Positions 6,694 through 14,274 of a stretch of DNA of 27,814 bases are shown piece after piece. Origin of the DNA: Actinomycetota bacterium (GTDB lineage: Bacteria; Actinomycetota; Acidimicrobiia; Acidimicrobiales; Microtrichaceae); NCBI GenBank assembly GCA_005777415.1, contig SXMI01000196.1, positions 1 to 27,814 of the forward strand, read 5' to 3'. A program made the position numbers and the translations under genes. Numbering within the stretch: position 1 is the stretch's first letter; each line of letters begins with the position of its first letter. The notes under the pieces were generated by a model. It saw nothing but the letters and a program-made list of their open reading frames with translations, was not told the origin of the DNA and searched no databases.

Positions 6694-7394
6694 TCACCGA
6701 GACACGCGCCGAGATCCGACGACGAGTAACCGCCGCAGGGGCGGCGCTCAGTGGACGTCCACCGGCCAGTGCGATGGAGCGGTTCCGACGAGACGGTTCG
6801 AACCGACTCCTGCTTGACCGGCTCGGGTTGACCCCCGATTCCGTGGTGCTCGACGTCGGAGGGTATCAGGGTGATTACACGGCTTCGCTCCTCCAACGCT
6901 ATGGGTGTCGGGTCCATGTGTTCGAACCGATCCCCGTGTTTGCCGATGTGATCGACGATCGTTTCAGAGGTGACTCCCGAGTGATGCTGCACCGCGCTGC
7001 GATCGGTGCGGCCGCCGGAACGATGGAGTTCGACCTCAGGAACGACGCCACGTCGGCTGTTGATGTCAGGGATGGAGCGCCACCAGCGACGTCGGCGGTC
7101 GTCACCGCTGACGTCGTGGCTGTCACCGATCTCGGAGCTCTCGGGGTGGATCGTGTCGACCTGCTGGCGATGAACATCGAGGGCGGCGAGTACGAACTGA
7201 TCCAGCTCCTTGCCGAGTCAGGTCATCTCGAGAGGGTCAACCGGCTGTTTGTGCAGTTCCACGAGGTCTCGTCGACCTCCAGGGTGGACCGTGAGCGATG
7301 TCGCGCGCTGCTGGCCCGGTCCCACTTGAACGACTGGGACTACCCGTTCGTATGGGAGTCGTGGACTCAGGTCGGCGGCGGGTCGGTCACGTAG
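6690..7394 (+). CDS. FkbM family SAM-dependent methyltransferase
   Basis: 234 residues. SAM motif I is 'VLDVGGYQGDYT' (53-64), the acidic loop is 'VFEPIP' (77-82), and the FkbM hallmark 'MNIEGGEYELIQLL' lies near 157-170. FkbM enzymes O-methylate sugars or polyketides, and next to a glycosyltransferase this one probably methylates a surface glycan. The start used is GTG at 6690, overlapping a short upstream ORF. An ATG at 6774 (codon 29) is an alternative that would still keep the SAM domain. The 3' end overlaps the stop of the convergent gene (7367) by 28 bases. Base composition matches the GT11 neighbour rather than the rest of the window. Confidence 0.88.
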   Translation: MITETRAEIRRRVTAAGAALSGRPPASAMERFRRDGSNRLLLDRLGLTPDSVVLDVGGYQGDYTASLLQRYGCRVHVFEPIPVFADVIDDRFRGDSRVMLHRAAIGAAAGTMEFDLRNDATSAVDVRDGAPPATSAVVTADVVAVTDLGALGVDRVDLLAMNIEGGEYELIQLLAESGHLERVNRLFVQFHEVSSTSRVDRERCRALLARSHLNDWDYPFVWESWTQVGGGSVT

Positions 7395-9010
7395 CCGGGC
7401 CGGATCCCGAACCGGTCCAGGTTGTTGGTGCTCGGGTGGGCGGCACCGGCGGGTCCTGCCGCCACGGCGTCGAACAGGTTGCGCGTGACCGCCTGGACTG
7501 CCGCCGGTGGGTCGGCGACCGAGGGGGTCCGACCGTCGGTGTCGTCGATCAGCCGTTTGATCCACTCGAACGTCCCGACGGCGAACACCCCGGCTCCCGA
7601 CGGATGCGAGTACCAGGTGACGTCGGCGAAGCTCTGCTTCCCTCGGCAGGTCACGGGCGAGTGGCAGAACACCTCGATGTTGTCGGGGGTGGGCTGCTCC
7701 GGGGTGACCCGGTCGTACTCGTTGGCGACCAGGCCGGGCAGGACGTCGCCGTCGCGCAGTCCCGACCCCTCGAACAGCCAGTTGTCGGTGTTGACGACGA
7801 CCATGTCGGCGTCCACCGGGTTGGACTCGTACAGGTTGCCGATCAGCGAGCTCTCGGGTTCGTCCACCGGTGACTGGCGCCAGCTCACGGTCGCCTCGCT
7901 CGGGTCCGTCGCCGTGATCGGATCCGCAGACGCGTCCCGGTAGTTGACCTCGTTGCGGAACGATCCGACGTCGCTGTCCTCCAGGCGGATCTTGCGGAAG
8001 ATGGCGTTGGCGCCCATGAAGACCAGGTTCACGCCGGCATCACGGGCGGCCTCCAGGCCGCGTCGCATCCTGGTCGAGTAGTACTCGTCGTGACCGAGCG
8101 AGATGAGCGCCCGGTGCTGGGTGAGGCGTTCGGGTGTGGCGTGCAGGTCGATGTCGGTCCAGTAGGTGACGTCGTAGCCGTTGCGTTCGGCGAACATGAC
8201 CATCTCGAACTCTCGTCCGAAGAACTCGCCGGAGCCGTTGCGGTAGTAGGGCCGGTCGAAGGTGACGACGTCGGCCCGGCCGGCGTTGCCGTTCGAGCTG
8301 TCGGCGTAGAGGCTCTTGCCGCCCCACTCGTTGTAGGCCTGCCAGGTCGTCACGGAGCTCTGGATGACGATGGCCGCGGTGCTGGAGTCGTCCCGCACGA
8401 CGAGCGGGACGAAGCTGGCCCCGCCGTCGGAGGAGGTCAGCTTGAGCAGGTACATGCCCGGGGGCCAGGAGTCGTCGGTGGGGACCTCGAGGTTGGTGCG
8501 CCACGGTGCGCGCCAGGTGCCGACGGCGGCGTCGAGCACGGCGGCGTCCTGACGTTCACCGGGGAGCGTCGGTGACTCCCACACCAGCCGGGCGCCGCCG
8601 CCCCCGTACCATCCGGTCCGGAAGGCCTGGAGTCGCCACTCGGGCGCCTCGGTCGACACGCGCAGCGCGACCGTCCCGCCCCGGTCGACGCTCGTGACGT
8701 CGGCGTAGCCACGGATCCGGTTCCACGCCGAGGGGTCGTCGGGGATGGTCCAGTCGCCGGCACCGGGCCGGGCGTTCTCGTCGATCAGCCACTGCGCCGG
8801 GTTGGCGGACGGTGCGGTGGTGGGTGGTGCGGTTCCGTCGGGGACGGTGAGGGTCACCCGGGGTGCGTCGGCGGACTGCTCGCCGCCGCAGGCGGCCAGC
8901 AACGCGCCGGCGAGCGCGCCGCCGGTGCCGGCGAGCACATCGCGCCGGGTCGGGCGGCGATTCGGCGTCGCCGGAGGTACGTCTGGTCGGGGCCGCGGCA
9001 CGACCGCCAT
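7367..9010 (-). CDS. Tat-exported lipoprotein with N,N-dimethylformamidase beta-subunit-like domain
   Basis: 547 residues from the ATG at 9010. The N-terminus carries a twin-arginine motif (T21-R22-R23-D-V-L), a hydrophobic stretch and a lipobox L38-A-A-C41, so the protein is probably folded before export and lipid-anchored. A Thr/Pro linker leads into a beta-rich region (about 95-210). Then comes the large domain typical of the dimethylformamidase beta-subunit C-terminal family: 'TWQAYNEWGGKSLY' (222-235), 'YWTDIDLH' (283-290) and 'SLGHDEYYS' (304-312). The known enzyme hydrolyses dimethylformamide using an iron site, but most family members, including this one, have no tested substrate. The frame extends to 9133; the shorter start is chosen because it places the signal peptide correctly. 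It is 126 bases downstream of a co-oriented SDR gene. Confidence 0.85.
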   Translation of the reverse strand: MAVVPRPRPDVPPATPNRRPTRRDVLAGTGGALAGALLAACGGEQSADAPRVTLTVPDGTAPPTTAPSANPAQWLIDENARPGAGDWTIPDDPSAWNRIRGYADVTSVDRGGTVALRVSTEAPEWRLQAFRTGWYGGGGARLVWESPTLPGERQDAAVLDAAVGTWRAPWRTNLEVPTDDSWPPGMYLLKLTSSDGGASFVPLVVRDDSSTAAIVIQSSVTTWQAYNEWGGKSLYADSSNGNAGRADVVTFDRPYYRNGSGEFFGREFEMVMFAERNGYDVTYWTDIDLHATPERLTQHRALISLGHDEYYSTRMRRGLEAARDAGVNLVFMGANAIFRKIRLEDSDVGSFRNEVNYRDASADPITATDPSEATVSWRQSPVDEPESSLIGNLYESNPVDADMVVVNTDNWLFEGSGLRDGDVLPGLVANEYDRVTPEQPTPDNIEVFCHSPVTCRGKQSFADVTWYSHPSGAGVFAVGTFEWIKRLIDDTDGRTPSVADPPAAVQAVTRNLFDAVAAGPAGAAHPSTNNLDRFGIRPGYVTDPPPT

Positions 9011-9136
9011 GCTCGCACGGCACCGCCCGGGTGGTGGGTCACCGCAACCGGGGTGGCTGGTCCGGCCCGGCTCACGGTCCCTGCGCCCACGCAGGCGGTC
9101 AGTGCGGCCGGCACGCGCCGAGCCGGCCGGCATGGG

Positions 9137-10015
9137 TCACCTCGACGCGGTGCCCACCCACTCGTCGCTGCGACGCCACAGTTCGGCGGCGAGTTCCGGT
9201 GTGGCGTGTCGGCTCGGCGTGGTGATCGAGCAGTCCGCGCCGATGTACGCACCGTTGAGGTCCACGAGACTCCCGTCGAGCGCTGCTCGGAGCGTCGGGG
9301 CCGCCCCCGCCTCGGCGGGCTTCATCCGGATCAGTACCCGCAGCGCCCAGTAGATCGGTCGAGGAATGGGTCGCCAGATGTTGGTCACGACCGGACCGGG
9401 GTCGACGGCGAGGGCGGTGACGCCGCCGTCGCCGTGACGCCGGGCCAGCTCCTGTGTGAAGCACACGTTCGCAAGCTTGGACATGCTGTATTCGGGCCGA
9501 CCGACGAGCGACCTGGTGGGTTCCCGCGCACGCGACCAGTCGATCCCCTGAACCCGGAGGTGGTCGCTGCTCGAGACGTTCACGACTCGGGTCGGCGCGG
9601 ACGCCTCGAGTCGGTCGAGCAGCAGCCTGGTGAGGAGGAAGTGCCCGACGTGGTTGGTGCCGAACGCCAGCTCGAATCCGCTCGTCGTCAGCCCTCGTCG
9701 ACCGGCGACGCCCGCGTTGTTCACCAGCAGGTGCAGCGGACGACCTGATGCCAGGAACGTCCGTGCGGCATTCCGGACGGAGTCGAAGTCGCCGAGGTCC
9801 AGCGGAAGGAACTCAACTCGTCGGTTGCCGGTCGTCTCGACGAGCTCGTCGACGACGGGTCGCGTTCGTTCGGACGAACGACAGGCGAGTACCACCGTCG
9901 CTCCCTGCGATGCGAGCGCGACAGCGGTCGCCCTGCCGATCCCCGAGTTCGCACCGGTGACGATCGCCACCAGGTCGCTCAGGTCCTCGTCGGAGGTCCA
10001 CTGCGTCGCCGCCAT
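9137..10015 (-). CDS. Short-chain dehydrogenase (retinol dehydrogenase-like)
   Basis: 292 residues with a complete classical SDR set: cofactor loop 'TGANSGIG' (20-27), 'NNAG' (99-102), serines 148-150 and Y176-S-M-S-K180. 'ACRSSER' after the second strand, with Arg at 46, favours NADP(H). 'NHVGHFLLTRLLL' and the overall length match the retinol dehydrogenase/WWOX-like branch, which acts on a range of alcohols and ketones; the substrate here is unknown. The ATG at 10015 lies 8 bases from a TACCCT box (10024-10029, minus strand), consistent with leaderless transcription. It is divergent from the AspH-P450 pair across a 175-base spacer and may act on the same compound. Confidence 0.9.
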   Translation of the reverse strand: MAATQWTSDEDLSDLVAIVTGANSGIGRATAVALASQGATVVLACRSSERTRPVVDELVETTGNRRVEFLPLDLGDFDSVRNAARTFLASGRPLHLLVNNAGVAGRRGLTTSGFELAFGTNHVGHFLLTRLLLDRLEASAPTRVVNVSSSDHLRVQGIDWSRAREPTRSLVGRPEYSMSKLANVCFTQELARRHGDGGVTALAVDPGPVVTNIWRPIPRPIYWALRVLIRMKPAEAGAAPTLRAALDGSLVDLNGAYIGADCSITTPSRHATPELAAELWRRSDEWVGTASR

Positions 10016-10023
10016 GCTCGGTC

Positions 10024-10029
10024 AGGGTA
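10024..10029 (-). promoter_or_regulatory. -10 box for the SDR gene
   Basis: Reads TACCCT on the minus strand, 8 bases before the ATG at 10015. It is identical to the box at 23109-23114 in front of the esterase gene. No Shine-Dalgarno is present. A -35 is not evident. Confidence 0.45.
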
Positions 10030-10149
10030 GGTGCCGTCGGGGTCGGCGGCCGGTTGGTGCCGAGCGGCCGTCGACGGTGCATTCGAGCAGCCCGGATCGT
10101 CCGCATTCACCGGACGCGACTCCCCGGTGGCCGGAGCAGGATCCGAAGG

Positions 10150-10155
10150 TATCCT
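10150..10155 (+). promoter_or_regulatory. Possible -10 box for the AspH-P450 operon
   Basis: TATCCT lies 35 bases before the ATG at 10191, in the spacer between divergent genes. The expected -35 position shows no TTG-like hexamer, so this is tentative. The rest of the 10016-10190 spacer shows no further clear signal. Confidence 0.3.
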
Positions 10156-10190
10156 CGGCCTCCCGGCCGACTCCCAGGGGCTGTCCTCGC

Positions 10191-10883
10191 ATGTCGTCTC
10201 CCTCTCCCTCAGAACGTGTGACCCGCCGGTCCCGGCCCGAGGGCGGCGACGGCTTCCTCGATGTGGAGTGTTGTCGGGACGTTCTCGATCCGTTCCGGGA
10301 GCGGTGGCGTGACCTCGCCGCCGAGGCGGCGCAGCTGGGGGACGGCTGGATGGAGCACCCGAACAACTACCACGCACCGGCTGGCTGGTACCTGTCCCCG
10401 GTTCGGTTCTTCGGGATCGACAACCCCGGGGCGATCGCCGCCGCCCCGCTGCTCGGAGCACTCGTCGCCCGGGATGGCCGGGTGATGACGGCGCAGTACC
10501 TCCGGCTCGCGCCCGGGGCGGACGTGGCACCGCACCGGGGTCAGGCCATGGGCGTCGGGCGCTTCCACCTCGGACTGTCGGTGCCCGAGGACTGCGCTCT
10601 GGAGGTCGAGGGAGTCACCCGGCGGTGGGCCGAGGGGGAGTGGCTGGGATTCGACGACTCGCGGGTGCACAGCACGTGGAACCACTCCGACCGTGATCGG
10701 ATCGTGCTGTCGCTGGACCTGGAGCACCGGGACATCCCCATGCCGAGGCGGGCGTATGTGCGGCGGTACGTCGAGGGGTCATTCTACGAGTTCTTCCGTC
10801 GGTACCCCACTGCGCTCCGGATGCACATGTGGTTCAACCGAAGCGTGCGGAGCAGGCTGCGACCGCTCGATCGTTCCCACTGA
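10191..10883 (+). CDS. AspH-type Fe(II)/2-oxoglutarate dioxygenase
   Basis: 230 residues from the ATG at 10191 (AGGGG ten bases upstream); upstream extension of the frame is antisense to the SDR gene and unlikely. The aspartyl/asparaginyl beta-hydroxylase core is clear: 'PHRG' (H115), 'RFHLGLSVP' with metal ligand H126 and R124, 'WAEGEWLGFDDSRVHSTWN' with the second metal ligand H160, and 'RIVLSLDLEH' with R170 as probable 2-oxoglutarate contact. The family hydroxylates Asp/Asn side chains or free or peptide-bound amino acids. It carries an extra C-terminal segment rich in Arg and aromatic residues (about 186-230) that could bind a specific partner or membrane. The P450 gene begins 19 bases after its stop, so the two oxidases are probably coexpressed. 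Confidence 0.88.
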   Translation: MSSPSPSERVTRRSRPEGGDGFLDVECCRDVLDPFRERWRDLAAEAAQLGDGWMEHPNNYHAPAGWYLSPVRFFGIDNPGAIAAAPLLGALVARDGRVMTAQYLRLAPGADVAPHRGQAMGVGRFHLGLSVPEDCALEVEGVTRRWAEGEWLGFDDSRVHSTWNHSDRDRIVLSLDLEHRDIPMPRRAYVRRYVEGSFYEFFRRYPTALRMHMWFNRSVRSRLRPLDRSH

Positions 10884-10902
10884 GCCGACCGACGCCACCG
10901 CC

Positions 10903-12267
10903 ATGCCCCTCTCGTCCCAGCCCCTCCCTCGACCTGGTCCGGTGGCCCAAGTCGGGTACCTCCGCCGACTCTTCACCCAGCCGCACCGGGTGATCCAGGA
11001 GATCAACGATCGTCACGGACCGGTCGTGCTGCTGGGGGCCGGACCGGCGCGACTCGCGATCCTGGGGGATCCAGCCGTGATCTCCGACCTCTTCACCGAA
11101 CCCACCGAGTCGTTCCGGTGGAACCACCGCTTCAACACGCTGGCGCAGTGGGTCGGCGAGGATTCGCTCCTCACCTCCGACGGAGCCGACCATCGCCGTC
11201 GGCGGCGTGCTGTGCAGGCCGGTTTCTCTCGGAGGAGGATCAGCGGGTGGATTCCCATGATCCGCCGCGAGACCGACGCCAGCATCGATCGGCTCGTCGA
11301 GTCGCTCGACGGAACCCGTGCGACCGTTGACCTGTACCCGGTGGGTCGCAGTCTGGTGCTCGAGATCGTGCTCCAGGTGCTCGGCGGACCCCGTCTGGCG
11401 CAACGGGCTCCGGAGGTCGACGCCCAGTTGCGAATGTTGCAGGACTTCATCGAACTCCCAGCCCTCAGGCAGCTCCCGCTCCCGATCCCCGGCGGTCCAC
11501 GAGCTCGGGTGCAGGAAGCGCGTCGGACGCTCGACCGGATCGTCGACGACGAGATCGCCCGGATCCGGATCAACCCTGACGGCGACGAGCGCAACGTCCT
11601 GGAGTCGCTCGTGACGGCGGGTGAGCTCACCGACGCCGAGATCAGGGACCAGGTGATCACGTTGATCGGCGCCGGCTACGACCCGTCCTCGGCCAGCCTG
11701 GCGTGGATCCTGCTGCGGGCGGCGGCGACTCCGGGGCTCTGGGACCGGCTCGCCGAGGAGGCCGACGCAGCGTTCGGTCCGGTCGAGGACGGGACACCTC
11801 CTGGGACGTCGGGTTCACTCGACTTGGCCGACAGGACTGTTCGCGAGTCGTTGCGACTCCACCCGCCGGGTGCCTTCGGTGCTCGCGAGACCGTCGTCGA
11901 CGTCATCGCCGGCGGCTACCGCATCCCCCGGCACACGCTGGTGGCATGGTCGACGCATCTGGCCGGCCGCGATCCGCAGTACTGGTCCGATCCGCTCCGT
12001 TTCGACCCCGACCGGCATCTGAACCCCACTCCCGAGCAGGCAGCGCTCGCTCGGATGGCGTGGATCCCCTACGGCGGAGGATCCCGGAACTGTCTCGGCT
12101 TCGCACTGGCTCAGATCGAGCTCTCCCTGATCCTCGCTCGCTTCGCTCAGCGCCTCCGCTTGGAACCCGTCGGCAGTGAGGTTCCCCAGCCGACCCGCCG
12201 GTCCCGACCCCAGGGTGGTGCGCCACTCCGCGGGACGCCTCGAGGCGAGACCCCAGTCGACCGCTGA
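10903..12267 (+). CDS. Cytochrome P450
   Basis: 454 residues from the ATG at 10903. The heme-binding loop is 'YGGGSRNCLG' (390-399) with axial thiolate C397 and Tyr in place of the usual Phe. The ExxR pair is E315-R318 in 'VRESLRLHPPG'. The I-helix reads 'GAGYDPSSA' (256-264): the acidic residue D260 is kept, but the Thr that follows it in most P450s is Pro261, with Ser at 262. No membrane anchor is present, so it is a soluble bacterial-type P450 that needs ferredoxin and reductase from elsewhere. The C-terminus after about 425 is Pro/Arg/Gly-rich. The partner gene is the AspH dioxygenase 19 bases upstream. The substrate cannot be predicted. Confidence 0.93.
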   Translation: MPLSSQPLPRPGPVAQVGYLRRLFTQPHRVIQEINDRHGPVVLLGAGPARLAILGDPAVISDLFTEPTESFRWNHRFNTLAQWVGEDSLLTSDGADHRRRRRAVQAGFSRRRISGWIPMIRRETDASIDRLVESLDGTRATVDLYPVGRSLVLEIVLQVLGGPRLAQRAPEVDAQLRMLQDFIELPALRQLPLPIPGGPRARVQEARRTLDRIVDDEIARIRINPDGDERNVLESLVTAGELTDAEIRDQVITLIGAGYDPSSASLAWILLRAAATPGLWDRLAEEADAAFGPVEDGTPPGTSGSLDLADRTVRESLRLHPPGAFGARETVVDVIAGGYRIPRHTLVAWSTHLAGRDPQYWSDPLRFDPDRHLNPTPEQAALARMAWIPYGGGSRNCLGFALAQIELSLILARFAQRLRLEPVGSEVPQPTRRSRPQGGAPLRGTPRGETPVDR

Positions 12268-12284
12268 GGGTTCCACCCCAGAGT

Positions 12285-12299
12285 CCACGGCGCCCGTGG
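12285..12299 (+). terminator. Short hairpin, possible bidirectional terminator
   Basis: CCACGG (12285-12290) and CCGTGG (12294-12299) pair perfectly around CGC, extendable by wobble pairs. It lies 17 bases after the P450 stop and about 60 bases beyond the 3' end of the minus-strand tRNA, so it could end both transcripts. It has no T-tract. Confidence 0.4.
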
Positions 12300-12358
12300 G
12301 TCTGCGGCGCGGTGAGGTGACAGTGGTTAGTCAGGCGGCGGTTCTAGTAAGGACGTCA

Positions 12359-12435
12359 TGGTGGAGGTGATGGGACTCGAACCCACGACTTCCTGCTTGC
12401 AAAGCAGGTGCTCTAGCCAGCTGAGCTACACCCCC
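12359..12435 (-). tRNA. tRNA-Ala (anticodon UGC)
   Basis: On the minus strand the 77 bases fold as a full cloverleaf. The acceptor GGGGGTG pairs with CACCTCC (one G-U), followed by discriminator A and an encoded CCA. The D arm is GCTC/GAGC, the anticodon stem is CCTGC/GCAGG around TTTGCAA with anticodon TGC, and the T arm carries TTCGAGT. A TACGGT -10 box lies at 12446-12451. No intron is present. Confidence 0.97.
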
Positions 12436-12445
12436 GGCGGCCGCA

Positions 12446-12451
12446 ACCGTA
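12446..12451 (-). promoter_or_regulatory. -10 box for the tRNA-Ala gene
   Basis: Reads TACGGT on the minus strand, 10 bases upstream of the mature tRNA 5' end. A -35 hexamer is not obvious. Confidence 0.45.
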
Positions 12452-12596
12452 GCCGGGTTCGTCGAGCGCCCCGGATCCGCTCGACTCCCGCAACGCGCCC
12501 TCAGCGCCGATGTGTCGGCGATCGGGGATCGGTGGGATCATGCTCCCGGAGATCCTGCCCCGGGCGGTCGATCAGGGCGATGTAAGGAGCTGGGTG

Positions 12597-13523
12597 ATGC
12601 GAGGACGACGAGCGGGCGTGGCGGTCGCCACCCTCGCGGCAGTGATCGCAGTGGCTGCGGCGTGCAGCCCGCCGTCGTCACCGCCGGCCGAGTTGAGCCA
12701 GGTCGCACCGATCGCCGTGAACGGCATGGTGCAGGACGGCGCATCGGTGTGGGTGTCGGATCTCTTCGGCCGGCAGGTCGTTCGCTTCAGCCCCGACACC
12801 GGGGTGATCGAGGAGCGCTACGGCATGGACGTCGGTGTCTGCACCGCCGACGATCCGGTGGTCGTGCCGGGCGGCGACGTGGTGGCCACCTGCCCGACCG
12901 AGGGTCTGGTGGTCCGCATCCCGCGGGGCGGTGGCCGGGTGATGACGCTGGCGAACGTCGGCCGCGGCGTGAACCCCATCGCGCTCGACCCGTCGGGAAC
13001 CTCGGTGCTGGTCGGCTTCGGTGCGGGCGACGACGACCGACTGCTGCGCGTTCCGTTGGGTGGCGGGCCGGTCACCACCGTGGCGGGCGGACTCCCGGCG
13101 CTCAACGGGTTCGGATTCGGCCCCGACGGACTGCTGTATGTGCCCACCGGTGGGGTGCCGGGTCTGTTCGGCACGGGTGGCCTGGGTCGCATCGACACGG
13201 CCACCGGTGCGTTCGCGGACATCCCGCTGTCGTTCCCCGACGAACCCGGGAAGGTCGGCCTGCAGTTCGCCGTCGGAGCCGATGTGGCGGCCGACGGCAC
13301 AGTGTTCGTGGCGCAGGGGTTCAACGCCGCGGTGTACGCCGTGGACCCTGCCACCGGAGTGGCCCGGTTGGTGGGGCGCTCACCGGTGGGTGTCGCCGAC
13401 AACGTCCTGGCCCTGACCGACGGCCGCGTCCTGTTGTCGGACTTCTTCGGCGGCACCGTCACGGTGTTCACCCCCGGTCCGGGTGGGACCTACGCCACCT
13501 CGACGCTCCGGATCGGCGCCTGA
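12597..13523 (+). CDS. Beta-propeller (SMP-30/NHL-like) lipoprotein
   Basis: 308 residues. A basic N-terminus, a hydrophobic Ala/Val stretch and a lipobox ending in C23 ('VAAACSPP') mark an exported lipoprotein. The mature part is built of repeated beta blades with phrases such as 'VWVSDLFGRQVVRFSPDTG', 'IALDPSGTSVLVGF', 'LLRVPLGGG', 'FGPDGLLYVPTGG' and 'VAADGTVFVAQG'. This is the look of SMP-30/NHL-type six-bladed propellers. No catalytic metal site can be assigned with confidence. The ATG at 12597 is chosen because AAGGAG (12584-12589) sits 7 bases ahead; the frame is open back to 12510 and a GTG lies at 12594. It converges on the Liv operon, with 19 bases between the stops. Role unknown, perhaps ligand binding at the cell surface. 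Confidence 0.8.
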   Translation: MRGRRAGVAVATLAAVIAVAAACSPPSSPPAELSQVAPIAVNGMVQDGASVWVSDLFGRQVVRFSPDTGVIEERYGMDVGVCTADDPVVVPGGDVVATCPTEGLVVRIPRGGGRVMTLANVGRGVNPIALDPSGTSVLVGFGAGDDDRLLRVPLGGGPVTTVAGGLPALNGFGFGPDGLLYVPTGGVPGLFGTGGLGRIDTATGAFADIPLSFPDEPGKVGLQFAVGADVAADGTVFVAQGFNAAVYAVDPATGVARLVGRSPVGVADNVLALTDGRVLLSDFFGGTVTVFTPGPGGTYATSTLRIGA

Positions 13524-13542
13524 ACCCGGCTGCTCCGCCCGG

Positions 13543-14274
13543 TCAGGTCGCCCGGGACGGTGACCCGTCGGGGAGCAGCACGGTCGAGGAGAGGTCACCG
13601 AGCCGGTCGGGTGGCCCGTCGAAGGTCACTTCCCCCTGCTGGAGCACCACGACCCGGTCTGCGATCGCCAGTGCGTGGTCGAGGTGCTGCTCCACGACGA
13701 GTAGCGCCGTCCCGGTGTCACGCACCTGCCCGAGGACCCGGTAGACCTCGGCGGTCACGATCGGCGCCAATCCGAGCGAGAGTTCGTCGGCGACGAGGAG
13801 ACGAGGGCGCAGCACCAGGACCCGTGCCAGTGCGAGCATCCGTTGCTCCCCCCCGGACAGGGTTCCGGCCAACTGGTCGTGTCGCTCCCCGAGCTTCGGG
13901 AAGAGCCTGAAGGCCTCCTTCATGTCGGCGGCGACATCCCGCTTGGGTCGGGCGGCGCGGAAGGCCAGCTCCAGGTTCTCGGTCACCGTCAACGAGGCGA
14001 ACGTGGACCGTCCCTCCGGGGCGTGGGCGATGCCGGCCCGGGCGTAGTGGAACGGTGCCCGCCCGGTCAGGTCGGTGCCGTCCACGTGGATGGTGCCGCT
14101 CGTCGGCGGCAACAGGCCGCTCGCCACCCGGGCGATGGTCGACTTGCCGGCGCCGTGGGCGCCCACCAGAGCGACCGCCTCGCCGGGATCGACCCGCAGC
14201 GAGACGTCGAACAGCGCCCGGAACGGACCGTACGCGGCGTCGACGTGGTCCAGTTCGAGGGCCGCGGCCGTCAC
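13543..14274 (-). CDS. livF: Branched-chain amino acid-type ABC transporter ATPase LivF
   Basis: 243 residues. Walker A 'GAHGAGKST' (38-46), the LivF-typical 'APEGRSTFASLTVTENL', the ABC signature 'LSGGEQ' (139-144) and Walker B 'LLVADELSLGLAP' (159-171). The usual Pro after DE is Leu165, which leaves the catalytic Glu164 in place. The start is a GTG at 14274 overlapping the LivG stop as GTGA, so translation is coupled. It is the last gene of the four-gene importer operon and pairs with LivG to power uptake. The long reading frame above 14274 is only the LivG region in another frame. Confidence 0.93.
   Translation of the reverse strand: MTAAALELDHVDAAYGPFRALFDVSLRVDPGEAVALVGAHGAGKSTIARVASGLLPPTSGTIHVDGTDLTGRAPFHYARAGIAHAPEGRSTFASLTVTENLELAFRAARPKRDVAADMKEAFRLFPKLGERHDQLAGTLSGGEQRMLALARVLVLRPRLLVADELSLGLAPIVTAEVYRVLGQVRDTGTALLVVEQHLDHALAIADRVVVLQQGEVTFDGPPDRLGDLSSTVLLPDGSPSRAT

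Noticed and set aside
9630..10190. N-terminal extension of the AspH dioxygenase
   Set aside because: Antisense to the SDR gene and without domain content; ATG at 10191 fits the family.
12285..12435. tRNA-Ala as a possible integration site
   Set aside because: No integrase, no duplicated tRNA 3' end and no change in gene content on either side was seen.
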